A DNA stretch of 64,000 nt from Sphingobacteriales bacterium 44-61 (GTDB lineage Bacteria; Bacteroidota; Bacteroidia; Chitinophagales; Chitinophagaceae), in NCBI GenBank assembly GCA_001898405.1, contig MKTW01000017.1, positions 62,001-126,000 on the forward strand, in the 5' to 3' direction. The notes beneath the pieces were generated by a model. It made no database searches and had not been told where the DNA came from. It worked only from the letters and a program-made list of their open reading frames with translations. How positions within the stretch are numbered: the stretch's first letter is position 1; each line of letters opens with the position of its first letter. Both the position numbers and the translations under genes were made by a program. Shown here piece by piece: positions 1 through 8,365 of this stretch.

Positions 1-1
1 G

Positions 2-460
2 GATGAGAATGAAGCCTACCGCACCAAGGTAATGGATGTACGAAACTGGTTTGAATTCTGGGCGGATGAAAAATATGCCAACACGAATGAGCTGAAAAAA
101 ACATACCGCCAGATGGGCCAGTTATCAGGCGGAGAAAAAGCGCAACTGACCTATACCATCTTATGCAGTGCGATTGCTTACCAGTTCGGAATTACCAGGG
201 AGGGTAAAAATAGTAAAAGCCTTCGCTTCATAGCGGTCGATGAAAGTTTCAGCAACCAGGATGAAGACAAAGCAACTTACCTGATGGAGCTTTGTAAACA
301 ATTGCACCTTCAATTACTTGTGGTGACGCCTAGTGATAAAATACAGGTTGTACAGGATTTTATCGCACATGTCCATTTAGTACAGCGGGTAAACGGCCGT
401 CATAGTGTGTTGTATAATATGACGATTAAAGAATTACAACAGAAAATGGGCAAGGCATGA
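2..460 (+). CDS. jetC: Wadjet JetC-like SMC ATPase, C-terminal end (partial)
   Basis: The reading frame is open from the first bases of the window, so this is the last ~152 codons of a longer gene. It shows the C-terminal half of an SMC/MukB-type ATPase head: the ABC signature QLSGGEKAQL followed about 40 residues later by a Walker B-like stretch, FIAVDESFSNQDED. In Wadjet (JetABCD), JetC is the MukB-like motor that extrudes plasmid DNA, and JetD is the nuclease that cuts it. The next gene starts in an ATGA overlap and is JetD-like, which fixes the assignment. The JetA, JetB and N-terminal JetC parts must lie upstream of the window. Family call is by motif and neighbour only. Confidence 0.85.
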   Translation, partial: DENEAYRTKVMDVRNWFEFWADEKYANTNELKKTYRQMGQLSGGEKAQLTYTILCSAIAYQFGITREGKNSKSLRFIAVDESFSNQDEDKATYLMELCKQLHLQLLVVTPSDKIQVVQDFIAHVHLVQRVNGRHSVLYNMTIKELQQKMGKA

Positions 461-1596
461 CAGACAACGTTTACTTTTTGCAACTGGGAAAAAGCTATAA
501 AAGCTACTTAAAAAATATTATTGCAGGAGAACCCTTTCGTCCTATCATACTGCGGGGTGGTAAAAATAAACCAGCCACCACAGCTGAACTTCATAAGGCC
601 ATTACCTTGTTTCAGCAATATGAAAAAAAAGATACCGGGTATGGTTGGGAAATTGAGTGGCAGAAATGGAGCAGTAACAAACTGGGTAACCAATTATGGC
701 CGGTTGCTATTACGGTTGCAACTGAAGCTGACTATCTTTTTCTTACAAAAAAGCAAAGCGATACTGAAAAGTTCAAGGAAGAACTGCAGCATTTATTATC
801 ATGGCGCAGTGAGATAAAAGACTTTCTTCTTTCCGAGCCCGGCAGTGTTTTACAATACCTGAATGCCTGGAAGGGAATTTGTGCTGTAACAGATTATTTA
901 TTATTGAATGATGTAACCACCCACTATATACGCAGTATTCCTGTACCGGTACACACCAAGTTTATTAAGGATAATGAATGGATGATCCTTTCTTTGCTGA
1001 AATATCTAAACCCAGCATTGTTACCTGCCAACTGTAATAATATAGAAATAGGGCTTGATCTAAGAAAAAAGTCACAGCTTTTTACGTTGCGATGGCTTGA
1101 CCCGCGGTTAGCTGATTTGTATACCAGTGGAATAGGATTATTAGGTATCCCGGTTGATACATTAAAAATGTGTCACTGGAAAATAGATGAAATCTGGCTG
1201 GTGGAAAATGAGACAAACCTTTACCTGATGCCGGAAAGAAATAACGCTCTTGTTATATTTTCCAAAGGATATGCCATGGAGCTTCTGTATGACATCCCTT
1301 TGTTCCACCGGTCTTCGATCTTATACTGGGGCGACCTCGATGAAGATGGTTTTAACATGCTGAACAGGTTCCGCAAGCATTACCCCCATGTTAGAAGTAT
1401 TTTTATGGACCAGTATACTCTGGATACACACCAGGAAGATATCGGTAAGCAAAATGAAAAATATAAGATCAGGGAGCTTAAATTATTAACGCCGGCTGAA
1501 AGGAATGCATTCGAGCAGCTTCTTTCAGTAAACGGCAGGCTGGAGCAAGAGAAATTAAACCAGCAATTTATTATAAAAACTATTATTGACTTATAA
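457..1596 (+). CDS. jetD: Wadjet JetD-like topoisomerase VI/toprim nuclease subunit
   Basis: 379 residues, the usual size of JetD (DUF3322 N-terminal plus DUF2220 toprim-like C-terminal part). The C-terminal half has the toprim-type segment LYWGDLDEDGFNML near residue 288, whose acidic residues would bind the metal ions for DNA cleavage. JetD cuts circular plasmid DNA held by the JetABC motor. Start ATG overlaps the jetC stop (ATGA), indicating translational coupling and one operon. It is the last gene of the system. No other gene follows on this strand until the AraC gene beyond 8.3 kb. The N-terminal half was assigned only by position and length. Confidence 0.85.
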   Translation: MTDNVYFLQLGKSYKSYLKNIIAGEPFRPIILRGGKNKPATTAELHKAITLFQQYEKKDTGYGWEIEWQKWSSNKLGNQLWPVAITVATEADYLFLTKKQSDTEKFKEELQHLLSWRSEIKDFLLSEPGSVLQYLNAWKGICAVTDYLLLNDVTTHYIRSIPVPVHTKFIKDNEWMILSLLKYLNPALLPANCNNIEIGLDLRKKSQLFTLRWLDPRLADLYTSGIGLLGIPVDTLKMCHWKIDEIWLVENETNLYLMPERNNALVIFSKGYAMELLYDIPLFHRSSILYWGDLDEDGFNMLNRFRKHYPHVRSIFMDQYTLDTHQEDIGKQNEKYKIRELKLLTPAERNAFEQLLSVNGRLEQEKLNQQFIIKTIIDL

Positions 1597-1922
1597 GCTA
1601 TATAACAGCTTCGAAAAGTATTTTTCCCCTTTGTACTGCATTATCTAACAACCATGGATGAAGCTTTTTGAAAATAATCGTCTTAATCCAAGCTAACTTT
1701 TGAGAACATGTTGAAACCATACTGGTCTGGCAAGTCTCAGCTATAATGGTATTGATTCCTCCTCATTTAGCACAGAAAGAACAGAACCGGCGAAGAATAA
1801 AATTACAAAAGTTTATTGTTAACTCTATTTTATCTGCTGGGGTCGAAACCAATTAATGAGCAAAAAGTTGACAATATATTAGCCGCACCGCGTATGGCCT
1901 TGCCAAATGTTGTTGGCCATAC
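1597..1922. other. intergenic stretch between convergent jetD and WG-repeat genes
   Basis: 326 bases with no credible reading frame. The only structure seen is an 8-bp inverted repeat (GTATGGCC at 1892-1899, GGCCATAC at 1915-1922) ending at the stop of the minus-strand WG-repeat gene. It has no clear T-run, so it is a weak terminator candidate at best. Confidence 0.5.
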
Positions 1923-2882
1923 TTAATAGCGATGTGGAATTCTCGTGTCGGTTAAATAAACATTGAATTTTCCTGTTATAAAGCGAGTGTCATCAATGCG
2001 AACATAAGAATAGGGCCAACTTGGCTCTGTTTCATTACCGTCAATATGTGAATGGATAAAAGGGATTGCTTCCTTGCCCAGTATGTCAATTACACCATAC
2101 TTAGACCCTTTTCTCGCAATTGAAAAACCATTTCTAAAAGGTTTGACATCGTCAAAAGAAAAAGGGATAACAAGTTTGTTTTCTTTGTCAATAAATCCCC
2201 ACTGTCTGCTGTTGTAGTGTCCTCTTTTGTCTTTAACCGCAGCAAGTCCGTTACTAAACGAATAAGCGTCATCATACTGGCATTCAATTATTTCATTGCC
2301 ATCTTCATCAATAAACCCCCAACCCCCTAATCTTTTTTCAACTGCAGCAAACCCTTCTGAAAAATTTAGAGCAAGGAAATAATGAGCTTTTAAAATTGTT
2401 CTACCTTTTGAGTCAAGATAATGGAACTCATTAGCTGCATATTTTAAACAACAAACGCCTTCCTTAAATTCGGTAACCTGTTCTGGAAAATAACATGATG
2501 TGTCTATATATTTGCAAGGTATTGTTTCTTGAAACTCATTATTTATAAATCCGATTCTCTTGTGTCTTTCAACTTTCGCAAGCCCAACTGTTAGATCAAA
2601 AGGTTCGATAACCGAGTAGTCGTCGTGCGGAGTCAATTGTTTATTATTGACATCAACCAATACGTAGGTAATTTCAAACTTGCCTAAATCTCCGTATTGG
2701 TCATGAGTCCGGCATGAAGTCTCGTTTATAAAAATGTCATCGCTATAGATAGCGACGTCCCTTTTCTCCATGGGTATCCTAATATTTCCAAAATTGTCAA
2801 TCACTCCGTATTCATTATCATTTTGCACCTTAAAGAAAGTACTATTTAGTTGTTGAATAATTTTGAAATTCAGAGGGGTCAT
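1923..2882 (-). CDS. WG-repeat protein
   Basis: 319 residues with at least five WG-type repeats (core [WY]GxId). They begin near residues 25 (YGVIDN), 109 (IGFINN), 188 (WGFIDE), 228 (WGFIDK) and 262 (YGVIDI), and several are followed by an acidic, aromatic segment such as CQYDDAYSFSNGLAAV. WG repeats form beta-rich surface or scaffold domains. The exact role is unknown in most bacteria. No signal peptide is seen, so a cytoplasmic location is likely. It lies between the Wadjet genes and a beta-flower protein, but nothing in the sequence ties it to defence. Start ATG at 2882 is the first in frame and leaves no extension. Confidence 0.75.
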   Translation of the reverse strand: MTPLNFKIIQQLNSTFFKVQNDNEYGVIDNFGNIRIPMEKRDVAIYSDDIFINETSCRTHDQYGDLGKFEITYVLVDVNNKQLTPHDDYSVIEPFDLTVGLAKVERHKRIGFINNEFQETIPCKYIDTSCYFPEQVTEFKEGVCCLKYAANEFHYLDSKGRTILKAHYFLALNFSEGFAAVEKRLGGWGFIDEDGNEIIECQYDDAYSFSNGLAAVKDKRGHYNSRQWGFIDKENKLVIPFSFDDVKPFRNGFSIARKGSKYGVIDILGKEAIPFIHSHIDGNETEPSWPYSYVRIDDTRFITGKFNVYLTDTRIPHRY

Positions 2883-2945
2883 TTATTTTGGATTGAAAGA
2901 CTGCTGTGATAGTTGTCTATTTATTGATTAACTTATGAACAAACC

Positions 2946-4004
2946 CTACTGCTGTCGTTTGATAGTAGAAATTGTGGCAGGTTTCTGCTGCTTTCGACGT
3001 GTTGCAATTTTTATTAGCTCATCAAGGTCTTTTAAAGTATTGTCAAAGTACGGAACTAGCTGACTGTAATTAAAGTCGTTCAAAAGAGCAACTTCGTCAT
3101 TTAATTTTGTTGTTACATAGTTCGCTAGTTTAGTCTCTTGTTGCGTAGCTAGTCCCGAATCAATTTCTTTTAGCTTGTCAATTCTCAGATAAGCTTCAAT
3201 TATTTTTTGCTGTATTATATCATGTCTTTGAAGAACTATGAGTCTTTCTTTAACCATAGAGAGATGGTTTTTTAAAGGAACATTGATCTGATTATACTGG
3301 TTAATATCTGAATAATCAACAGGTGTTGTACTAATTTTATTTACGTTTGATTTCAATGTTATGTATTGCTCTGTATATTCAGTCGTGTCATACTTGAGAA
3401 CTCCTTTTAAATAGTAGCCAATTTGATTTATAACCTCTTGAATGTTTTTAGTTCTTTGATCAAACAATGCTTGCTTCGTTAAATTTACATTTGCCAATAA
3501 CTCTAAATCTGTTTCCATTATAGGGTCAGGCGCATCATAAATTTGTTTGTTTACTTGTGAACTCCCGTCACCAACTCCCTGGTATAAAAAACCGTTTAAA
3601 TTTATATCTGAAAATTTGGCAGAAAAGTAAGGTTGATATGGTGCATATTCTCTGTGATATTTATATGGTTTATATTCTTTGTATCCCTTATAGCCTTCAT
3701 GCTGCTCATAGATATTTGAAACAGCATCTTTTTTAAAGCCAACTACGTTGCCTTCATGGTCCCTAATAATTCCGCTTAGATACCAGCCTATATGTTTGCC
3801 ATTGAAACCATAAACATGCAGTGTTTTCCCATCGTTGATAATATAGGCTACGGGTTTACCTTCCCATAAATAAATTGTCCACTCATCATTTGTGCTAATG
3901 TAAGCAACAGCATTGCCTCCTTTGTCAAAAAGACTAACTTCCGATTGCGCAAAAGATATAAGCGTCAGAAGGGTGATAGAAAGGGTTAAGATTACTGTTC
4001 TCAT
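2946..4004 (-). CDS. secreted 4-fold beta-flower domain protein
   Basis: 352 residues. An N-terminal signal peptide ends around SFAQ (residues 16-19). Residues ~20-95 hold four short repeats of the form G-x-x-V/I-a/G-[YWF] (GGNAVAYIS, GKPVAYII, GKHIGWYL, GNVVGFKK), the pattern of the 4-fold beta-flower fold common in Bacteroidota. The rest is helical and charged, with a possible coiled coil at ~200-330. Function is unknown. A periplasmic or outer-surface location is inferred from the signal peptide. A degraded reading frame on the same strand ends 5 bases before its ATG, so an upstream partner gene may have been lost. Confidence 0.7.
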   Translation of the reverse strand: MRTVILTLSITLLTLISFAQSEVSLFDKGGNAVAYISTNDEWTIYLWEGKPVAYIINDGKTLHVYGFNGKHIGWYLSGIIRDHEGNVVGFKKDAVSNIYEQHEGYKGYKEYKPYKYHREYAPYQPYFSAKFSDINLNGFLYQGVGDGSSQVNKQIYDAPDPIMETDLELLANVNLTKQALFDQRTKNIQEVINQIGYYLKGVLKYDTTEYTEQYITLKSNVNKISTTPVDYSDINQYNQINVPLKNHLSMVKERLIVLQRHDIIQQKIIEAYLRIDKLKEIDSGLATQQETKLANYVTTKLNDEVALLNDFNYSQLVPYFDNTLKDLDELIKIATRRKQQKPATISTIKRQQ

Positions 4005-4008
4005 GGTT

Positions 4009-4281
4009 TTACTGGCTTATGTCAATTGGAGCACCACTTAGTTCTGAACTATTTACTATGATAATGTCATCAATTAGACGGTAATAATTTGTTGGAGTGT
4101 CGAATGATAATTTATAGCAGGTGAATTCAATTCCCTTTACCTTGGATGTCAGTTGTTGTTCATCGTGTTGACATAGTTTCCGCCAGTCTTGTACAAGCTC
4201 TACATGGAATTCAGAATTTTTTCGATGTTTTACGACACTATATTTATTGAGGTCAATAGATATGTTGGGGGCAACATCTTT
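4009..4281 (-). pseudogene. start-less 90-codon reading frame, probable gene remnant
   Basis: On the minus strand a frame of about 90 codons runs from just after a TAA near 4284 to a stop at 4009-4011, five bases before the ATG of the beta-flower gene. It has no ATG, GTG or TTG at its beginning. Its composition is protein-like (for example LVQDWRKLC, DWR and FDTPTNYYRLIDD segments) and it contains no internal stop. This looks like the 3' part of a truncated gene. No family was recognised. A non-standard start codon is the alternative. Confidence 0.35.
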
Positions 4282-4634
4282 TTAATTCTTAAGGTTTAAA
4301 TGTTCAATTTGGTCAGCCAGTTGTGTAACGACTGCTAGTCAAATTTATTGTTACCAACGCTTCCATTTCCGTTATCTTGTTCAGCAATGCAGCTAAATTA
4401 GTTTTATTTGAAACCTTTTAAAAGTTACTTTTTCGAACCAAGAATGTTGCTCTATAAGACAGCAGATGAACGGATTGCGTCGCAACGATGATGCCCAATG
4501 ATGAGGAAGTTGGTATCAAAAATGTATATTCCGCTACCCTTATTTTATAAATAGTTTTCCTTTCGGCATCGTCTATATAGGGAAAACAAAGATCTCAAGA
4601 GAAGTCGTCCATGGAAAGATAATTTTCAAAAACA
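4282..4634. other. intergenic stretch upstream of the gene remnant
   Basis: About 350 bases without a gene. It contains one copy of the intergenic palindrome repeat listed at 4466-4541. Otherwise nothing was recognised. Confidence 0.4.
4466..4541. repeat. copy 1 of an intergenic repeat with a TTGCGWCGCAA palindrome
   Basis: The segment GGATTGCGTCGCAACGATG and the ~50 bases after it match the intergenic segment at 34786-34862. Similarity continues past the palindrome (GGAAGTTGGTATC versus GAAAGCTGATATC, then CCGCTACC versus CTGCTAACC). The core TTGCGTCGCAA is an inverted repeat with an odd centre. Both copies lie outside genes. It may be a REP-like element. Confidence 0.5.
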
Positions 4635-5057
4635 TCATAAATTATTTAAAACAATCAATCCCTGCTCTTCCATCACGTTATTGGTAAACGTGATAAACGG
4701 ATCAGTGTAGTAGTACAGTTTCAGAATATCCACTAATGTCATTCTTTTCAGATCAATTTTATAAGGATTACCCAGCTTATCAACTGGAAACCGGAAATAC
4801 CTGGAGTGTGCATCCATGATATGAATTTGGTCATTCAAACTGGCATACTGCTTTTGAAAATCGAGTAACTGGCTGGCAATTTCGGGATCCATCGTCGAGG
4901 TGTCAAGCCGGTTCAGAAAATCATTATATACCCGGAATAACGTAGCTAGTGAATGTTCATGGCTGAAGTCCTGTCCTTTGATCAGGACGGATGAGCGTTG
5001 CACTTCCTCAATATTATACTTCAGCGCAATTTCCAGGGAATGACGGATTAGAAACAT
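4635..5057 (-). CDS. short HEPN-like protein, second paralogue
   Basis: 140 residues beginning FLIRHSLEIALKYN, which closely matches residues 62-75 of the gene just upstream (FLIRHNFEICLKHN). Further on, SHEHSLATL parallels THNLTEL. The pattern R-H-x-x-E-x-x-L-K followed by H-[SN]-L-x-x-L is seen in HEPN-like helical proteins. Compared with its paralogue it lacks the first ~60 residues. Upstream of this ATG the same frame continues without interruption to the TAG stop of the upstream gene, nine codons earlier. It may therefore be a separate gene, or the second half of a two-domain protein split by a nonsense codon. Function is inferred, not shown. Confidence 0.55.
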   Translation of the reverse strand: MFLIRHSLEIALKYNIEEVQRSSVLIKGQDFSHEHSLATLFRVYNDFLNRLDTSTMDPEIASQLLDFQKQYASLNDQIHIMDAHSRYFRFPVDKLGNPYKIDLKRMTLVDILKLYYYTDPFITFTNNVMEEQGLIVLNNL

Positions 5058-5084
5058 TATTGGCAGGTACAGCCTTGAAACATC

Positions 5085-5720
5085 CTATCCTTCGAGCAGT
5101 ATGCCTTCTATAATATATTCCAAGGTTTCATCATACTGTGTGCGAATATGCGCCAGTTGCTGGCATTCTCCCAAATGAAAGGTGAGATCCCACCAGGTAC
5201 GCCTTTTCCGGTAATTAACATCCGGAAAAAGATCGCTAATGCTGAAGCCTGTATGGGGATCAATTGAATTATACAGTTCCGTTACCAGCCCAATCTCTGG
5301 GCGGTCTTTATAAGTAAAGAAGGGTTTTTGATGGAACCGGTCAAAGTAATACCGGTAGGCGGCGCCGTCACCATCAGGACTGACGAGTCCACATGCAGCT
5401 CTGAATGGCGCAGGAACAATTGAGGGATCAGTAAAAGAATCGCAAAGCTCGGTAAGATTATGGGTAAGAGGAATTGGATAGCCCTTTATTTCCAAATTGT
5501 GTTTCAGGCAAATTTCGAAATTGTGCCGAATCAAAAACATGATTGCTCTTGCTCTGCAATTCAATGCATAATTCCTGGACAATCCTTTTTCAATCAATTT
5601 TCGGACAGCATAGCTATAGCTTTCGGCATAAAAGCTCCAGGTATTCTTGTGTTCCTTAAATCCAATTTTGAATTTCTCTACAGCTTCCGGGTTAGAAAAA
5701 TCGAATTTCTGAAATAACAT
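5085..5720 (-). CDS. HEPN-like protein, first paralogue
   Basis: 211 residues with no signal peptide. Residues 61-90 carry MFLIRHNFEICLKHN and, after a spacer, LTHNLTEL. This resembles the R-H...E...K and H-N-L helices of HEPN-like domains, which in defence and toxin-antitoxin loci are often RNases or nucleotidyltransferase partners. The canonical RxxxxH catalytic motif was not found. The start ATG lies 26 bases after the NDT/TIR-like gene, and the shorter paralogue follows in the same frame after a single TAG. The three genes look like one operon. Family assignment is by pattern and is tentative. Confidence 0.6.
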   Translation of the reverse strand: MLFQKFDFSNPEAVEKFKIGFKEHKNTWSFYAESYSYAVRKLIEKGLSRNYALNCRARAIMFLIRHNFEICLKHNLEIKGYPIPLTHNLTELCDSFTDPSIVPAPFRAACGLVSPDGDGAAYRYYFDRFHQKPFFTYKDRPEIGLVTELYNSIDPHTGFSISDLFPDVNYRKRRTWWDLTFHLGECQQLAHIRTQYDETLEYIIEGILLEG

Positions 5721-5746
5721 TTTGATATAGGATTCAAGAATTTCAA

Positions 5747-6511
5747 TTATTGCTTGGCTCTGATGGCCTCAATGGTAGCTTTTAGCTCGAATTGTAGGGA
5801 CGGAATATCGGAAATATCATAAAAAATCACACGAATATGTGCCCGGTCAAAAAACAGCTTTTGCTCCGTTTTATCCTGGATCATAATAATCTCTTTTCCC
5901 ATTGCTGAAGCGTATCCCAGTTCATAAAAAGCATTCTTATTGGCGATTGTTGTATCTGCGATTATAAACTCGCTGTCCCGGATCGTATTGTAGATGGTTT
6001 CGATAATAATATCATTGTTCCTGAAATCGTCAGCTCGCAATAATTCAATGCCTAATTGATTTTTAAGAAAAGGTTTTACTTCTGTAAAATATAATTGATC
6101 GAGGTTTGCCTGATGAAAGGGCATGATCATAAAACCCTGGTTGGGCTTGACCACTTTTAAGGGATCAATTCTTTTTAATGTAAATAAAATCGGTCGAGGC
6201 GCGTTGGGGTAGAGTTCAATTAACTGGTATAAGTTAATCCGGTCAAACGTAAAATAGACGACCTGGTGTTTTAAGAATTCAATCAGGTAATCATATTGAT
6301 GCAAAACGTTATTGAGCAATCCAAATTCCTTATCCCTCCGGGCGATATTTCCCTGAATAAACGTGTTGTCAATCCGGTTGGTTAATAGGAAATAGTTTTC
6401 TGTATTTTTATAATCCGCATACGGCTTGCGGGATTTCTTTACTCTTTCGATTTCTTCTGATTTAATATACCAGCAGGGAAACATCCCTTCGGGAACTTCA
6501 GGTTGACTCAT
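5747..6511 (-). CDS. NDT/TIR-like nucleotide-processing domain protein
   Basis: 254 residues. The C-terminal half matches the nucleoside 2-deoxyribosyltransferase/TIR-like fold: GFMIMPF at 126-132, LLRADD at 158-162, EFIIADTT at 181-188, NKNAFYELGYA at 191-201 with the likely catalytic glutamate at 197, then GKEIIMI. Such domains cleave N-glycosidic bonds of nucleosides or NAD and often act as effectors in anti-phage systems. The N-terminal ~120 residues are unrecognised and may sense or regulate. It is the first gene of a three-gene minus-strand set with two HEPN-like genes, 4-6 kb from Wadjet genes. A plain nucleotide-salvage role is possible but fits the context less well. Confidence 0.65.
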   Translation of the reverse strand: MSQPEVPEGMFPCWYIKSEEIERVKKSRKPYADYKNTENYFLLTNRIDNTFIQGNIARRDKEFGLLNNVLHQYDYLIEFLKHQVVYFTFDRINLYQLIELYPNAPRPILFTLKRIDPLKVVKPNQGFMIMPFHQANLDQLYFTEVKPFLKNQLGIELLRADDFRNNDIIIETIYNTIRDSEFIIADTTIANKNAFYELGYASAMGKEIIMIQDKTEQKLFFDRAHIRVIFYDISDIPSLQFELKATIEAIRAKQ

Positions 6512-6601
6512 AAAATAGTTTTATCTACAATATTTAAATACTCCTTTGGACCTACATTCCTAAAATTGAAAAACAACAATCGAATCCAAAAGGAAGATCG
6601 C

Positions 6602-6997
6602 TCACTTTAGCTCGCCGATCAATTCCCTTACCAGCCAGCGGTAGATTAGTTCCAGGTTTTTCGAACGCGGCACCTCCGTCATTAATTGTTGATGCAGGGA
6701 TGATGATTCGAGCCAGTCGTTCAGGCACTCTTTATCTTCTACTGTCAGTGTTTGCAATTTTTGTTTATGAACTAAACGGGCAATCTGAAAAAGTTCGCTT
6801 TCCTCTTCGCTGTGATCGGGATCTGGTGATATGGGACGTAACGACAATTCGAGGCTCGTCTCAAAAACGCGCATGTTCTCATCGCTGGCGCAGATCCATT
6901 TATCCAGTGCACTCTTCTCACTAAACGATGCGGTGCGGCTGAAATAAGCGACCATCAGGTGTGCGATCTTCTCGGGGATCATTTTTTTATTGGGCAT
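6602..6997 (-). CDS. small protein with two FecR-N-terminus-like repeats
   Basis: 131 residues from the ATG at 6997. A TTG six codons upstream is less likely. It has two similar units: EKIAHLMVAYF...ALDKWICASDENMRVFE and IARLVHKQKL...CLNDWLESSSLHQQL. Each resembles the cytoplasmic N-terminal helix bundle of Bacteroidetes FecR anti-sigma factors (IA.L...YL....E..L..W...), which binds the ECF sigma factor. There is no membrane segment and no FecR periplasmic domain. An ECF sigma gene lies ~600 bases upstream on the same strand, so it could be a soluble anti-sigma protein or the relic of a FecR gene. Confidence 0.45.
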   Translation of the reverse strand: MPNKKMIPEKIAHLMVAYFSRTASFSEKSALDKWICASDENMRVFETSLELSLRPISPDPDHSEEESELFQIARLVHKQKLQTLTVEDKECLNDWLESSSLHQQLMTEVPRSKNLELIYRWLVRELIGELK

Positions 6998-7589
6998 TGC
7001 AGCCAGTTTGTTCAAAATTCAGCAAAAAAAGACATTCCTGCAATACTTTCCGGAAATTGAGAAGGCTCGTTTTGACTATTGTAATCACTTTATTCTGAGT
7101 TTTCTATGTCTTGTTAAGGGTTTCATTGTTCCGTTTTTGACGCCGTTATAGACTCAATCTAGCCGACATTTGAGTACACCTCAATACATAATACTAAATT
7201 TTTCATATTCATTTTGGCTGTTTTGAGTTTCGGTTGTATTTTTCTATTGAATTTTCATAGGATAAGGTTTAATGGTTAATGGTTTTTGATTAGCACCAGT
7301 TTTTCCGCCAGGAAAAACTGGTTTTTAATTTAACCCAGATTAATAAGAAGTTGCTACCAAGCTTTTTCGATGCGTACGGGGAAATCAGTGAAATCTGTCG
7401 CTGATAAAAGAGGGTGATTTACCCCAGCTACAAATAGGTAATTACTTGGAGCAGGATCGAGTGTTCGTATTTTTTCAAACGTGCTCGATAGTATAATTTG
7501 CCGAAGTATAACTTGGCCTAATTAATATACTTTATTAGTCAATCTAACATATTTGCTTACCGTGTTATGGACAAGTTAGCCGGCGGAAT
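6998..7589. other. intergenic stretch with an orphan terminator
   Basis: About 590 bases between the minus-strand ECF sigma gene and the small FecR-N-like gene. No credible reading frame was seen. It contains a strong plus-strand hairpin with T-run at 7295-7326, although no plus-strand gene precedes it. Confidence 0.5.
7295..7326 (+). terminator. strong intrinsic terminator with no upstream plus-strand gene
   Basis: Perfect 12-bp stem (ACCAGTTTTTCC / GGAAAAACTGGT) with a GCCA loop, followed on the plus strand by TTTTT. The nearest plus-strand gene upstream is jetD, 5.7 kb away. It may end an unannotated small transcript. Confidence 0.65.
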
Positions 7590-8159
7590 TTATAAGCAAA
7601 GGGGAGAAATCAAATTATCTTTTATAATAGCTTTCCTCAGAAGTTTTATACCTTTAGATTTTTGATTTTGTACCGTCTGATAAGCAAGCCCAAGTTTATT
7701 AACGATTTCTGGAACTGATAGACCATCAACAAATGACAGACGGATTATTTCCCTGACTTGTCGAGGAAGATTTTTTATTTCGGCATAAATTAAATAAAAA
7801 GCTTCTGACCGAACAATTTTGCGTTCAATTCCATTTTCAAATGTGCTATTGGTGTACCGAATATTTTTGTGCAGGTGATCATGTAATCTTTTAGCCCTTA
7901 GATAATCCAGTGAGGCGTTCCGTGATACTATAAAAAGATAGGCTTTCAATTTTTGGAGCGATTCGAATTCAGGCTTTTTCTCCCATAACTTCAGAAAAAT
8001 GGTCGCAACGATATCTTCTGCCACGAACGGGCTCCCAGTAAGTTTCTCAACAAAGTAACATATCTCTCCAAAATGCAACTTGAAAACCTGTTCAAATGCA
8101 TATTCATGCCCCAGGTTGAGTCCTAATAAAAGTTCTTTATGGGAAGTACAATTATCCAT
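7590..8159 (-). CDS. ECF-type sigma-70 factor
   Basis: 189 residues with the two-domain ECF layout. Region 2 spans ~20-90 (FEQVFKLHFGEICYFV, then AEDIVATIFLKLWEKK). Region 4 spans ~130-180 (LPRQVREIIRLSFVDGLSVPEIVNKL, then TVQNQKSKGIKLLRK). Bacteroidetes ECFs of this type are normally held by a FecR anti-sigma protein and drive a SusC/D operon. Here there is no full FecR, SusC or SusD gene next to it, only the short FecR-N-like gene ~600 bases downstream. The locus may therefore have lost its target genes. Start ATG at 8159. Confidence 0.85.
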   Translation of the reverse strand: MDNCTSHKELLLGLNLGHEYAFEQVFKLHFGEICYFVEKLTGSPFVAEDIVATIFLKLWEKKPEFESLQKLKAYLFIVSRNASLDYLRAKRLHDHLHKNIRYTNSTFENGIERKIVRSEAFYLIYAEIKNLPRQVREIIRLSFVDGLSVPEIVNKLGLAYQTVQNQKSKGIKLLRKAIIKDNLISPLCL

Positions 8160-8365
8160 TCTTCACTTTGGGTATTTAGGCCTAAGTGTAAACGATTAGA
8201 ATGTCAATTGAGTACCGGAATTCTATTTAACAAGAGTCAAAAAATCTCTTTTTTGCTGCTTTTTTAAGCCTTTTATAGTACAAAATGTTTGCCCAATCGT
8301 TTTAATTTGTTCAAGGGTTAAAAATTGTTTAAGTCGGTTAAGGTTAAAAACGGTAGCAAAATTGC

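Noticed and set aside
1892-1922. inverted repeat as a definite terminator for the WG-repeat gene
   Set aside because: Stem is only 8 bp, the loop is 15 bases and there is no T-run.
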